From Plantago ovata (Eukaryota > Streptophyta > Magnoliopsida > Lamiales > Plantaginaceae), in the NCBI GenBank assembly GCA_028274465.1, contig CM051455.1, positions 97,472,365 to 97,536,364 of the forward strand: DNA of 64,000 nucleotides, read 5' to 3'. How positions within the stretch are numbered: the stretch's first letter is position 1; every line of letters starts with the position of its first letter. Positions 1-10,045 of this stretch are shown piece after piece. The notes under the pieces are model-generated. The model was not told the origin of the DNA. It made no database searches and saw only the letters and a list, made by a program, of their open reading frames with translations. Position numbers and translations under genes: made by a program.

Positions 1-588
1 GGATCAACTCTTGATAGGAAAAGTACTTCTGGAACTTGTCAGTTTCTAGGTACTAGACTAATATCATGGTTCAGCAAGAAGCAAACATGTGTTGCCAATT
101 TTTCTAGAGAATCTGAATACATTGTTGCAGGTTGTTGCACTGCTCTAATCCTATGGATTCAGCAACAACTAAGGGATTATGGTATCTATGAAAAGAAGAC
201 TCCAATCTTCTGTGATAATACAAGTTATTGCTATCACGCAAAATCCTAAATTCCGTGCAAGAACTAATATGGTTACTCTGATGCTGATCATGCTGGATCA
301 ACTCTTGATAGGAAAAGTACTTCTGGAACTTGTCAGTTTCTAGGTACTAGACTAATATCATGGTTCAGCAAGAAGCAAACATGTGTTGCCAATTCTTCTA
401 CACAATCTGAATACATTGTTGCAGGTTGTTGCACTGCTCTAATCCTATGGATTTAGCAACAACTAAGGGATTATGGTATCTATGAAAAGAAGACTCCAAT
501 CTTCTGTGATAATACAAGTGTTATTGCTATCACGCAAAATCCTAAATTCCATGCAAGAACTAAGCACATTGATATTAGACACCACTTC
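1..588 (+). repeat. 294-bp tandem duplication inside the copia RNase H
   Basis: The 23-mer that opens the window recurs at 295 and the two stretches run in parallel with few differences. Copy 1 stops matching just after GCAAGAACTAA and jumps back to TATGGTTACTCTGATGCTGA, which encodes the Y-x-D-A-D start of RNase H. The unit therefore starts at the beginning of the RNase H domain. Confidence 0.85.
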
Positions 589-721
589 ATAAGAGACCAT
601 GTTGAGAAAGGAGATATTGAGGTTTTACAGGTAGGTACTGAAGATCAGCTTGCTGATATCTTTACCAAGCCATTGTCTGATAATAGGTTACAACCTTGGA
701 TTGATTGAACTACCTCAATAA
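1..721 (+). mobile_element. Ty1/copia retrotransposon fragment (RNase H end of pol)
   Basis: The plus strand reads as the C-terminal RNase H region of a copia polyprotein: DRKSTSGTCQFLG, a WFSKKQ stretch, SEYIVAGCC, FCDNTS, ARTKHIDIRHHFIRDH and the terminal ADIFTKPL. After a small frame slip the product ends with the usual copia tail (GLIELPQ, then TAA at 719-721). The left end is cut by the window. The segment that starts with the DRKSTSG region is present twice (positions 1-294, then from 295), and a TAG replaces the Gln codon after the ALILWI motif in the second copy, so this is a dead fragment. No LTR could be assigned downstream. Confidence 0.9.
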
Positions 722-1456
722 AGAAGGAATAACTACTTGGTTGTTGAAACGGGTATTCATCAAATCAAAATGAGCTTATTGAACATCATTCAAATTATAG
801 TTTTTCTTATCTATTCAACAACTTTATGGATCTCCACCATAATAAAAGTTAGCTGATCAAAAAGTTATCTATTCTAAATTGGTTCATATGCACTTTCTAA
901 CTTTAATTAAATGAAATCTAATTTAATTTAATTATTCTTTTCTTCTTTTATTAATTAAATATAATTTAATTAATTTACTATCTATAAAAGCATAGATTAA
1001 TTAAGTCCATTGAATTCAATTCAACTTAATTAATTAATTCTATCAAATAGAACATTCTCAATACTATTAAATTAAATATTTATCAATCCAATTGATATTT
1101 TATTTAATATAGTAATTAAGTTATAAATCTAATTTTAACTTAATTAATAATTTTCATCAAATGAAATGTCCTTGACTATTGTAAATCAAACGTTATCAAT
1201 CCAATTGACATTTAATTTACCCTAATGCTTAATCGGGAGAATTATCACCTAGTTGTATATGACCCATAGGCCCTCACATATCAGGCAATGATCAAATCAA
1301 GGTTTCAGTGAATATTCCTAGACAATCGTCACTAGACAATACTACTAGAGAACGTCTCCTGTGAGACCACTCGATCTGTGAGACCAAAATGAGACTCAAA
1401 TAACTGAAATCCACATCACAAAAGATAAATCCGGTTATCAGGCTGCTTCAATAATT
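722..1456. other. AT-rich non-coding stretch
   Basis: No coding potential was recognised. Up to about 1220 it is strongly AT-rich with many TTAATTAA-like runs. From about 1240 composition becomes more even, and short repeats of GTGAGACCA/GAGAC occur at 1350-1395. It may contain the LTR of the preceding copia fragment, but no TG...CA boundary pair can be shown. Confidence 0.5.
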
Positions 1457-1509
1457 CGCGGGTTGTATTTATAACCCGGTTTCAGAAGCGGGTTGCCTCA
1501 TAACCCGTT
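1457..1509. repeat. Two tandem GCGGGTT/AACCCG hairpins
   Basis: GCGGGTTG-(N5)-ATAACCCG is followed 9 bp later by GCGGGTTG-(N4)-ATAACCCG. Each half can fold on itself, and the two halves are direct repeats of each other. It lies just downstream (minus sense) of the kinase-gene fragment. Confidence 0.6.
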
Positions 1510-1525
1510 AATTTTTTTTCCCAAC

Positions 1526-1840
1526 TCAGAAACGTAACACAACACAGACAAATCTCGATCGATACAGAACCGAAGAAGACGAAGAAGATTGAATTGGGAG
1601 CAGTAGCTGCACGGGGCGTTGAGATGGGAAGCTTTTGGTGATGGTCTCGAGGTCGAAGAGAGTGAAGGGGATGACATTGTTGTTGGTGCGAGCTGGATTG
1701 GAGGAAGGATCGGTCAGATCTGAGATGGAGCGGGAGTGGTGGCGGTGAGATTTGACGGAGGAAGGGAGGTGCTGAATTTGGAAGTGGTGGGCGGCGGATA
1801 CGACAGTGGAGTCTTCTCTGATGCAGTGCTGCTCAATTGT
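1526..1840 (-). pseudogene. N-terminal fragment of a PBL8-like receptor-like cytoplasmic kinase (RLCK VII)
   Basis: Read on the minus strand from about 1840, one frame gives a peptide that follows the N-terminal exon of PBL8/At5g01020-type kinases: a stretch corresponding to the N-myristoylation end (MGNCGTREDS-like, here with the start and Gly2 lost), then SSVKSH, HSRSISDLTDPS and VIPFTLFDLETITKSF, the conserved lead-in to the kinase domain. Homology stops exactly after ITKSF, where the intact family continues into the glycine-rich loop; the frame then runs through unrelated serine-rich sequence to a stop at 1526-1528. There is no kinase domain nearby. It is a captured or truncated exon 1, not a gene. 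The family match is from memory of the motif order, but the peptide is distinctive. Confidence 0.75.
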
Positions 1841-2000
1841 TTTGTTTGGTTTTGTTTGCCGTAAATAAATAAAACAAAATAGATTTTCTTTCTTTCTTTA
1901 TTTTTTCTTGGTTTTTTTTTACCTCTTCCTCCTTTCTCCTAATTATTGTAATACATGCTATAATTTTCTTCATACTTACTAGTTGAATAATTGAATGCAT

Positions 2001-2022
2001 GTGTATATATATATATATATAT
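2001..2022. repeat. (TA)n microsatellite
   Basis: An uninterrupted run of TA dinucleotides follows TGTGTA. Confidence 0.8.
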
Positions 2023-2057
2023 GATTAGTTTAAACTAAGTGATTAAGTGATTGATGG

Positions 2058-3045
2058 TTATTTGTTTGTTCAAGGTAAACCTCAATCAGTTTCTAATTAA
2101 AACTAAAATTATTTCTAAATAAACCTTAAAATAAAATAAAAGAGTGTATATATTTTTCTAAAATCCTTATTACTTTCGGATTCTACGGTCTTAATTAGTA
2201 TTTAGTGATTAGATGCGGTGCAACATTTGTCGAGGGATAATGAAACATTTATTTGTTTGTTCAAGGTAAACTTTAATCAGTTTCTAATTAAAACTCAAAC
2301 AATTCCTAAGTAAACCTCAAAATAAAATAAAGAGTGTATATTTTTTTAAAACCCTAATTACTTTCGGATTCTACGGTCTTAATTAGTGTTTAGTGGTTAG
2401 ATGCGGTGCAACATTTCTCGAGGGATAATGAAACATTTCTTTGTTTGTTCCAGGTAAACCTTAATCAGTTTCTAATTAAAACTGAAGCACTTCCTAAGAC
2501 CATCTCCAACCATGAGTCTTATGAGACCCTCATAAGACTCATGGTTGGAGATGGTAAAAAGTGGGTCTTTTTTTATCTTATGCAAAATATGAGTCTTCCC
2601 ACATAAGATGAGTCTTATGCAATATTTTATTATTATCTTATTCTTTTTGCCTTTTTCTTTTTCTTTCCCACTTTATTTGTTTCTTTCCACTTTATTTGTT
2701 AATGAAAAAATAAAAATAAAAAATGTATAGTTGAGTCTTATGGTTGGAGATGGAGAGGAGTTTGAGTCTTATGGTATTATGAAGGAAAGAATAAAAAATT
2801 GAGTCTTGAGTCTTATGGTTGGAGATGGTCTAAATAACCTCAAAATAAAATAAAGATTGTATATTTTTTTAAAACCCGAATTACTTTCGGATTCTACGGT
2901 CTTAATTAGTGTTTAGTGGTTAGATGCGATGCATCATTTGTCGAGGGATAATGAAATATTTATTTGTTTGTTCAATGTAAACCTTAATCAGTTTGTAATT
3001 AAAACTCAAACAAATTCTAAATAAACCTCAAAATAAATAACTTTT
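2058..3045 (+). repeat. About 190-bp tandem repeat array interrupted by a MITE
   Basis: The words TTTGTTTGTTCAAGGTAAAC, CTTTCGGATTCTACGGTCTT and GATGCGGTGCAACATTTG recur in the same order at about 2065, 2252, 2440 and 2965. The units are about 190 bp. The third unit is split by the 333-bp MITE at 2498-2830, and the last is partial. No coding function is seen; a short ORF at 2406 is made only of repeat sequence. Confidence 0.85.
2498..2830. mobile_element. Tourist/Harbinger-like MITE with TAA target duplication
   Basis: Terminal inverted repeats GACCATCTCCAACCAT at 2498 and ATGGTTGGAGATGGTC ending at 2830 are flanked by TAA on both sides (2495-2497 and 2831-2833). A second inverted copy of the terminal repeat at 2532-2555 makes the first 58 bp a near-perfect hairpin. 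The other tandem repeat units show the uninterrupted site, which confirms the insertion. A three-base TWA duplication is typical of the PIF/Harbinger superfamily. It has no coding capacity. Confidence 0.88.
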
Positions 3046-3047
3046 TT

Positions 3048-3194
3048 TGAGGTTAATGAAAAAGAAAAGAATAAAAAATTATGTATTTTTGTCTTATACT
3101 TGGAGGTGAAGATAGATTTAGGTCTTATAGTTTTATCATAGAATAATGATATGGTGAACTTTATCATCATCTCTCATGGTTGGAGATGATCTAA
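3048..3194. mobile_element. Decayed second copy of the same MITE family
   Basis: The segment ends with CATGGTTGGAGATGATCTA, the terminal repeat of the MITE at 2498-2830, and upstream it shares the AATGAAAAAGAAAAGAATAAAAAATT and GTCTTATAGTTTTAT patterns. No left terminal repeat is recognisable, so it is truncated or strongly diverged. Confidence 0.55.
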
Positions 3195-4592
3195 TTGAAC
3201 TCAATATATAATTTTCGAAGCAATAGGTACCGAACTACGAAATACACAATGACTAAAGAACTCCTTGATTATATAAAAAGAAACTTTTCATTTCATCATC
3301 AGAGTTTTCGAGTAACAATTTCACCACCGTGTGACAGCACAACCACCACTTTTCTCCTTCTTCTTCCTTATATGAAAGCCCTTTCCATTTTCTCTCCGAA
3401 ACAGACACCATTTCCGTTCACTTCACTCACCTCAATACATCATCACCACAACATATTTAAATCAATATATATTCTTCTCCTCTCCATCAATCATCATCAT
3501 CCAAATAACAACTCCCCTAGTTTTACAAATCTCCGGCGAGATGACGCAGATGAAGCCGATGTTGTCTCACCTGGGCCCGATCCTACCATCACACCGGGAA
3601 AGCTCAAAACGATGGCGTCCAGGACCAAGTGAGACGACTCGACTTTCTCTCTCTAATCTCAGCTTGCCTTTCTCTCTCTAAAACAATTTGAAGAAGATAA
3701 ATGGGGTCAAACCAGTTTGAACGTAATTATACCAAAATCAATAATCCAGGCCCGCTTCTGTAACCTGGATCAGATGAGGATCCGCGAAATTAGAGAAAAT
3801 TGGATGGATTAATATAGATTGATCCATATTAGATTTGATTAGTAGGTCTCATGGTCTTAACTAACAAAGTAGGTCTCAAGTAAGAATTTGTCATATACAT
3901 ATATATACATGGTAGAATGTAGAATATATAGTAAAAAATTAGAATGCATGATGTTGATACATATGACAGGAGTGAACATTGAACCAATGAAAATTTAAAA
4001 AATTGCTAAGTGTCAACTGTCAAAATTGTAGCATGGTTTAAGAAGTATCAAATATTCTTTCTTTTATATATAGATAGAGATGTTGCGCATGTTTTCGCGT
4101 CTTCAACACTGGACTTCAGGAATCCCATGAATTTAGCTATTCCATTAGGCCTAGCACTAGTATTTGGGACTTGTGTCCTGTTTGGTTAGAATATTATCTG
4201 AAAAAAGATGTATAGTTAGATGCCCGGATAATAGTAAAACTGTTATTCCTCAAGCTTAACCAATGAACTTTTGCTTTCATTGTTTCTACCTGAACCAGAC
4301 CGCAACCGAAATCAAAACTAATTCCATGGACCTCAGCTGACTCACAAAATATAGGGTCCGGTGAGTCATCTTCACTCACAAATTATTTAGCTTCTTACTT
4401 ACCGGAAAACAAACAGGCATGAAGTCCCCGGCTACCATTGTAACAAATATACTTATCAGAAACTAGAATTATACTATGATGCTATATGTTTTATATTCTG
4501 CTGCATCCATTGTAATTTAATACTTCAATAATTCATCTCCAAATGGTCTGAACTCTGTCTTTTTTGATTTAACAGACGACGGGAGAACAATA
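3195..4592. other. Region upstream of NLR copy 1, with a promoter-like segment
   Basis: A TATA-like ATATAAAAAG occurs at 3271-3280 and is followed by about 350 bp of pyrimidine-rich, leader-like sequence with a 145-codon open frame (3195-3632) rich in Ser, His and Asn. I do not recognise its product; composition suggests an untranslated leader or captured promoter rather than a protein. The stretch from 3640 to 4560 shows no gene. It ends in a polypyrimidine tract and AACAG at about 4571-4576, a plausible splice acceptor 16 bp upstream of the NLR start codon. The same arrangement precedes NLR copy 2. Confidence 0.4.
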
Positions 4593-6900
4593 ATGAAGGA
4601 ACGCAAGGCAGCATTGATGGCTCCTCCTCCTTCCATCAAAAATCATGATCTCTTATGGTATTTGGAAAAAAGTTTGAGGCCGAAAGGGTCTATGGGGCTG
4701 ACTGCAGAGCCTTGGGATTCTGAGCAGCACCTCCCTTGGAATACGGAAACTTGTTTGTTTGTTCTCACTTATGTTGTGCAGTTATGCTCAAATGTGGAAC
4801 ACAGTGAGTTCAGTCCGCAGATCTTGGCTCTTGATCAAATTGCTAAATTTGTACATGCATCGTACGTAAAGCAACAAGAGCAGAATGATGGTGACAAAAA
4901 GTCACACAACCAAGAGGGCTATGTTGATGAAATTAACCAACAGCGACGAGACTTCTCCAAAATGCTTGTGAACTCTTTCATCCCAAATGTGGTGCCAAGA
5001 TTCTTTATGGTTCCAAAACTGGACCAGTTGCCTGACACGGACAAACGCCTCAAACCAAATGAAATCCTTGCAGGTTTTATTAATTTCCTTCTCCAGGTAA
5101 TGTATCATGAAGCAATTACTAGCGAGGAGCAACGGTATGCTCTCACTCTTTTGCGCGAGCAACTTTCTTTCCTTCTTGCAGTACTTGGGGATATACCCTT
5201 TCAATCCAGTGATCATGACCTTGCGGAAGATGTCGTCCATCTGTTGGTAGAATTTGAGATTTTGGCCAATGAAGCTGGTGCTTTGGTTTATGATCATGTA
5301 TTTCACATTCATCTGGTGGAGAACAGCAGGTTTGATTTGAGAGCTAATGCTCTTTCTAAAACGTTTGAGGTCTTGAATGCTAAGATCAAAGAACACTGCA
5401 TCAATTTCGCAGAGCTTCCTCTATCTGTTATTGCAAGACCTTGTGTTGTTGAGTCCTTCTTCATTATTCATTCTCTCTTGGTGGATATTGAGAATCTGAT
5501 AAATAGCAGATTCAACATTACTCATGATGATTCCATAAAGGATCAAATGGTAACACTCCATGGCGAGTTAATACTCTTGCAAACTTACATCGAAGCTTTT
5601 CAAGAGCCAAATGAACATAAAGAAGCTCTGATCCAAATCAGAGACCTGGCATATGAAGTTGAGTATCTCATCAGGTGTCATGTCGCTGGAAATATGCATG
5701 AGTGGTATCTAAATCTCAGACTTCCATTTCTGGTTCAGAAGATTACACTTGCTCGAGTGGAGCTTCAACAGAACTCATCAGATATGCATGATAGTAAAGC
5801 CATGAGTGATTTTGATAATGAGGTATCATTCAGACAAACAGAAGATCCTGTAACCAAGGATGATAATTTATTTCTGAACTTCAATCCTGATTTGACACAA
5901 AAGATTTTGAAGGAAATAATTGGAAAAGAGGAAGAGGACGAAAATGAAGTGAAGGGTGTTATAATTTTTGGGATGCCTGGGATTGGGAAAACAACAATAG
6001 CTAGTAAGCTGTTTGATTGCAGAGAAGTTTCTGATCATTTCGATATACGTGTGTGGTGCATGCTTCCCGAGACACGGAGTCCGAGAAACATCTTGACTCA
6101 AATTTGGATGTGTGTAGCTAGCAACACAGACAAGAACACCATCTCAAAAAAGAGTGATGAGGAATTGAGTAAAGATATTAATGAAATTTTGAGCGGGAAG
6201 AGATACCTCATTGTGCTTGATGATTTTTGGTATAACATGGGTCGTATTATTTATTTCCCTGAATATGGAAACGGAAGTAGGTTTCTGATAACTACTCAAC
6301 AGTGCCCTCAACAGGATTCCGATTCTGGTCACAAAGTTCCTTTCCTGTCAGATGATCAATGTTGGGATCTATTAGTGGATAAAGTATTCCTCAACGATCC
6401 ATGCCCTCCAGAATTACTTAGCATTGGAAAGAGAATTGCAAGTCAATGCTCTGGAATACCACTAGTTGTAGTTAAAGCTGCAGAAATTCTAGTTAGTTTG
6501 GAAAAGGAAATAAGTGTATGGGAAACAGTGGAAGAAAAATTATGTACGTTGCTGTTAGATGGTCAGAGCAACTGGAAGAAGAAGTTGGAACTCAGCTACG
6601 AACGTCTGCCTCATTATCTCAAATCATGTTTTCTGTATTTTGCAACGTTTTCCAAAGATACGGAAATCTCCAAAAGAAGTTAAAATGGATGTGGATTGCC
6701 CAAGGATATATACAGAATGATGAAAAGGAGAGCCGAGAAGAAACGGCAGAAATGTATCTTTCATATATGATTCGAAGTAACTTGGTGCTGGCTGCCAAAA
6801 GTGGAACAGACAACAGGATAAAAACTGTCAAGATTCATGATTTGTTCCATGAATTTTGTGTGAGGAAAGCTAACGAAGAAAATTTCCATACATCTACTAT
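4593..6900 (+). pseudogene. R1-type CC-NB-ARC-LRR resistance gene copy 1, exon 1 (frameshifted)
   Basis: This encodes the N-terminal and nucleotide-binding part of an intracellular immune receptor related to potato R1 (late blight resistance R1A-like). From the ATG at 4593 come an R1-type N-terminal region (about residues 1-400), an AYEVEYLI segment closing the coiled-coil region, and NB-ARC motifs: P-loop GMPGIGKTT (about residue 460), RNBS-A FDIRVWCM, kinase-2 YLIVLDDFW (about 537), RNBS-B GSRFLITT, GLPL-type CSGIPLVVV and RNBS-D CFLYFATF. At about 6677 one base is missing relative to copy 2, so the first frame stops at 6683. The second frame continues with LKWMWIAQGYI and the MHD-type IHDLFHEFC. 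A GTACGT donor follows at 6901. A single-base sequencing error cannot be excluded. The start could lie further upstream if a leader exon is coding. Confidence 0.88.
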
Positions 6901-7080
6901 GTACGTTTAGTAAATACGTACTCTCTCTTTTCCACTCTCGAGCTCTTATATTTCTACCTAATTTCATTGTAGTAATGTTTTTTTTTTTTTTTATCTTGAA
7001 GTTATTGATTTTCAGAATTACAAATTTCAGTTACAAGATTTTATTCAGAAGTCAATTGATGTTATTTCTTTTTCCTGCAG
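6901..7080 (+). other. Intron of NLR copy 1
   Basis: It starts GTACGT and ends with a pyrimidine tract and TGCAG, 180 bp long. It separates the MHD-region exon from the LRR exon at the same position as in NLR copy 2. Confidence 0.8.
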
Positions 7081-8224
7081 CGGCTTTTCTATGTATAAGA
7101 ACCATCAGCATTTGAGTCTTCCATCTGCATCAAGTATCTCTGTGAGACCTTTTGGTGTCCATTGTCGTTCTCTTAGAGGTTGTGTTATAGAGAAGTCATT
7201 CAGTTTTCAGACAATGCCACTCCTGAAGCTCCTGGATCTATACCCGAACGAGTATAGTTCCCTTTTATACCCACGCTTCGATCTTCCTGTCCAATTGAAG
7301 TATTTGGGTGTTAGTGACCTGCCAAAAGGAATGGTGGATAATCTTGTTGACCTTGAATTTATTCATGTAAGGAGAAACAAGACAGTTGTTATACCTTCAG
7401 TGCTTCTAATAATGGCCAAGTTGAGACATGTCGTCGTAAAACCAAGTGCAGAGTTTGAAGAGGAATGCAGTATCTCAGAAACATTGAATATAAGGTCACT
7501 TTCATTTGTGCGGTTTTACAGACAGAAGGATGAGGAGATCTTGAAACATTTGTCACATCTCCTTGAGCTTAAATGTATATGTGGTGGTGATGTAATATTT
7601 CCTGACATGAGTTTCCTGATTGAGCTTGAATCACTGAAAATATGCTTCACGGTCAGTTTAAGGGACATTGAAGTGTCAAACTTTAAGTTCCCTGATACAC
7701 TGAAGAAGCTATGTCTAAGTGGGGCTGTGTTGACAAGCGAACATATGTCAATGATAGGAGCATTGAGATATCTTGAAGTTCTCGAATTAGAAAACCATAC
7801 CTTTGTTGGAGATAAGTGGAAAGTAAAAGATCGTGAATTTGATGAGCTAAGGGTGTTGAACATCCAATCAAAAGATCTAAGGGAATGGAATTGTAGTATT
7901 AGTTTTGTCATGCTGGAGTGTTTGGTGGTGACGGAGTGCACCAAATTACAGAATTTTCCTATGTTATTAGGCGGATGGGGCATGATGAAGAGGATGGAGG
8001 TGACGAAATGTAATCCACGGTTCTATATATGGCTGGCAAATAATAGATCTCGCTACGGAAATATTGATGTCATCTCCGACAAAAACTTGGGGCAAATTAT
8101 ACTACCGGGAATCCAATGTGAGTTCTTCTCAATTACTCCATACTCATTTGGTTTTTATGAGGCGAGTCTAGTAGATTTCAGTTTCCATGTGTCATACTTT
8201 TTTTTCTATTTTTTGGAACTGTGA
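7081..8224 (+). pseudogene. R1-type NLR copy 1, exon 2 (leucine-rich repeats)
   Basis: The acceptor CTGCAG ends at 7080. Joining position 6900 to 7081 keeps the frame (phase 2). The exon encodes about 380 residues with irregular LRRs of the R1 class: LKYLGVSDLP, LVDLEFIHVRRN, LRHVVVKPSAEFEE, LLELKCICGG, LESLKICF, LKKLCLSGAVL, LEVLELENHTF, LRVLNIQSKDL and LECLVVTECTKLQNFP. Natural LRR coding probably ends near GIQCE at about 8116, where a GTGAGT donor-like site lies at the position matching one at the end of the copy 2 LRR exon. The remaining residues to the stop at 8224 are low-complexity and probably intronic or transposon sequence. The LRR part would contact effectors or control signalling; the frameshift in exon 1 cuts it off. 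Confidence 0.85.
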
Positions 8225-8233
8225 AATATATTC

Positions 8234-8680
8234 TGATAGAACCGGAGGTGATCAATAGAAAGTATAAATAAGAACTGAGATCTTTTTGGTGCAACAAGTT
8301 GCGTTTTTTATTAATAAACTGAAACAGTAAATAAGAACAATAAATAATAAACATGGATAGCTCATCAGCGTCTGACTGACCCTGGATGTGCCATTCTAAG
8401 TAACGCCGAAGCCGACCGAAAAGAAAGACCTCCACTCTTGAAAGAGCGACCAATCCTAAGAGGAAGACTCAACTTATAACTAAAAGAATGAATAATAAAC
8501 TACTGACTTATGCTCCTTCTATAAGAGTATACTGTAAACTAATACGAAACCAAATAGGACTCTATTTCTAAATATCTAAGGACTCTAATTTAATAAGTTC
8601 CTAATTACTTCTGTCTTCTAGTGTAAACATACACTACCGGAGGCTTTTCCTTTTGGGCTGCGGAATCCGTTTCCGTAACA
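8234..8680 (-). repeat. 3' LTR of the gypsy element (447 bp)
   Basis: TGATAGAACCGGAGG...TTTCCGTAACA. It is the fuller of the two LTRs; relative to the other LTR it has about 79 extra bases around 8353-8431. Confidence 0.93.
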
Positions 8681-8689
8681 ATACCTTCC

Positions 8690-10045
8690 CCATGAAGATT
8701 AGCCTTGTCCTCAAGGCTGAAATTCAGAAACTATCCACGTAAGTCTGTCACGTCCACCCAGGTTGCCTCATGATCAGCTTGCCCCTTCCAGTGCACTAAT
8801 ACCTGCGTGGCAGTGTCTCCATTGTGCTGCACTGTCCAATCAGCCAATAAGGCAAAAGGTTCGAGCATATCTGCTTGAGGATCACATAATTCTGGGGGCA
8901 AGGAGTCAGCTACACTATGATCACCAATAGCCTGCTTAAGTTACGAAACATGAAACACAGAATGAATATGCGACTCTGGTGGCAAGCGTAGACGATATGC
9001 TACAGATCCCACGCGTCGGATGACTTGAAAAGGCCCATAGAACCGAGGACAGAGCTTTGCATTGACACGATGAACCATAGAAGACTGTCGATGAGGACGC
9101 AACTTGACATACACCCAATCACCCTCCGCAAAATGTTCATCGCGGCGATGTGAATTGGCAGCCTTGACCATGCGGTTTTGAGCCCGCTGTAAGTTATATT
9201 TGAGTTGACGAAAAATCTCATCCCTATCCACTAACTCTTGTTCAACTGCCTGAACCCGTGTCTCACCAATATTGTAGCGAACTAAAGATGGAGGACGTCG
9301 TCCATAAACGACCTCGAAGGGAGTCTTCCCCGCTGAACTTTGAAAGGAAGTATTATACCAAAATTCTGCCCAATATAACCACTTGGCCCATGTCTTGGGA
9401 TGCTCGGATACAAAACAACGCAAGTATGTCTCTAGACAACGATTGGGTACCTCAGTTTGGCTATCGGTTTGGGTATGATAGGCCGAACTCATGCGCAAAA
9501 AAGTACCTTGCAACCTAAAATACTCAGCCCAAAAATGACTGATGAAAATCGGATCTCGATCACTGACAATAGAATCGGGGACTCCATGAAGGCGAACAAT
9601 TTCCTTGGCAAATAGTTCTGCCGCAGACTTCGATGAATACGGATGCCGGATGAGCATAAAGTGACAACCGATCAACCACCACAAAGATTTCATCAAACCC
9701 GTGAGATTTAGGGAGCCCCGTAATAAAATCCATTGATATGTCACTCCCAACTTTCTCAGGTATCGGAAGAGGCTGTAGCAACCCAGCTGGAGATACTGCT
9801 TGATATTTATTCTTCTGACAAACTTCACATTCTGTCACATACCGATAAATGACATTTTTCATGCCGGGCCAATAACCATTAGCAGCCAACCTACGATATG
9901 TCCGGAATGCACCTGAATGGCCTCCTTGCCGGGTCGCATGGTATTCTTGCATCAAAGTGGTTTCCAAAGTTGAAGACGCCGGTATGACCAATCGATTCTT
10001 GTAGAAGAGAACTCCTTGTTGTATTGAGTAGTGTGGGTAATCCAT
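8690..10045 (-). pseudogene. Native integrase C-terminus and chromodomain-like tail of the gypsy element
   Basis: The frame at 8941-9828 carries the integrase core (SIVSDRDPIFISHFW) and the C-terminal FYGPFQVIRRVGSVAYRL and SHIHSVFHVS motifs, then meets a TAA at 8938-8940. Read-through in the same frame gives VLVHWKGQADHEATWVD, a chromodomain-like ending that places the element among chromoviruses (inference). The zinc-binding half lies in 9560-10045 and is separated from the core by the 11-bp deletion. Flanking residues differ from those in the other repeat copies, so this is the original 3' end. Confidence 0.82.

Noticed and set aside
4902..5396. 164-codon minus-strand ORF in NLR copy 1
   Set aside because: It is a shadow of the NLR exon, with no recognisable product.
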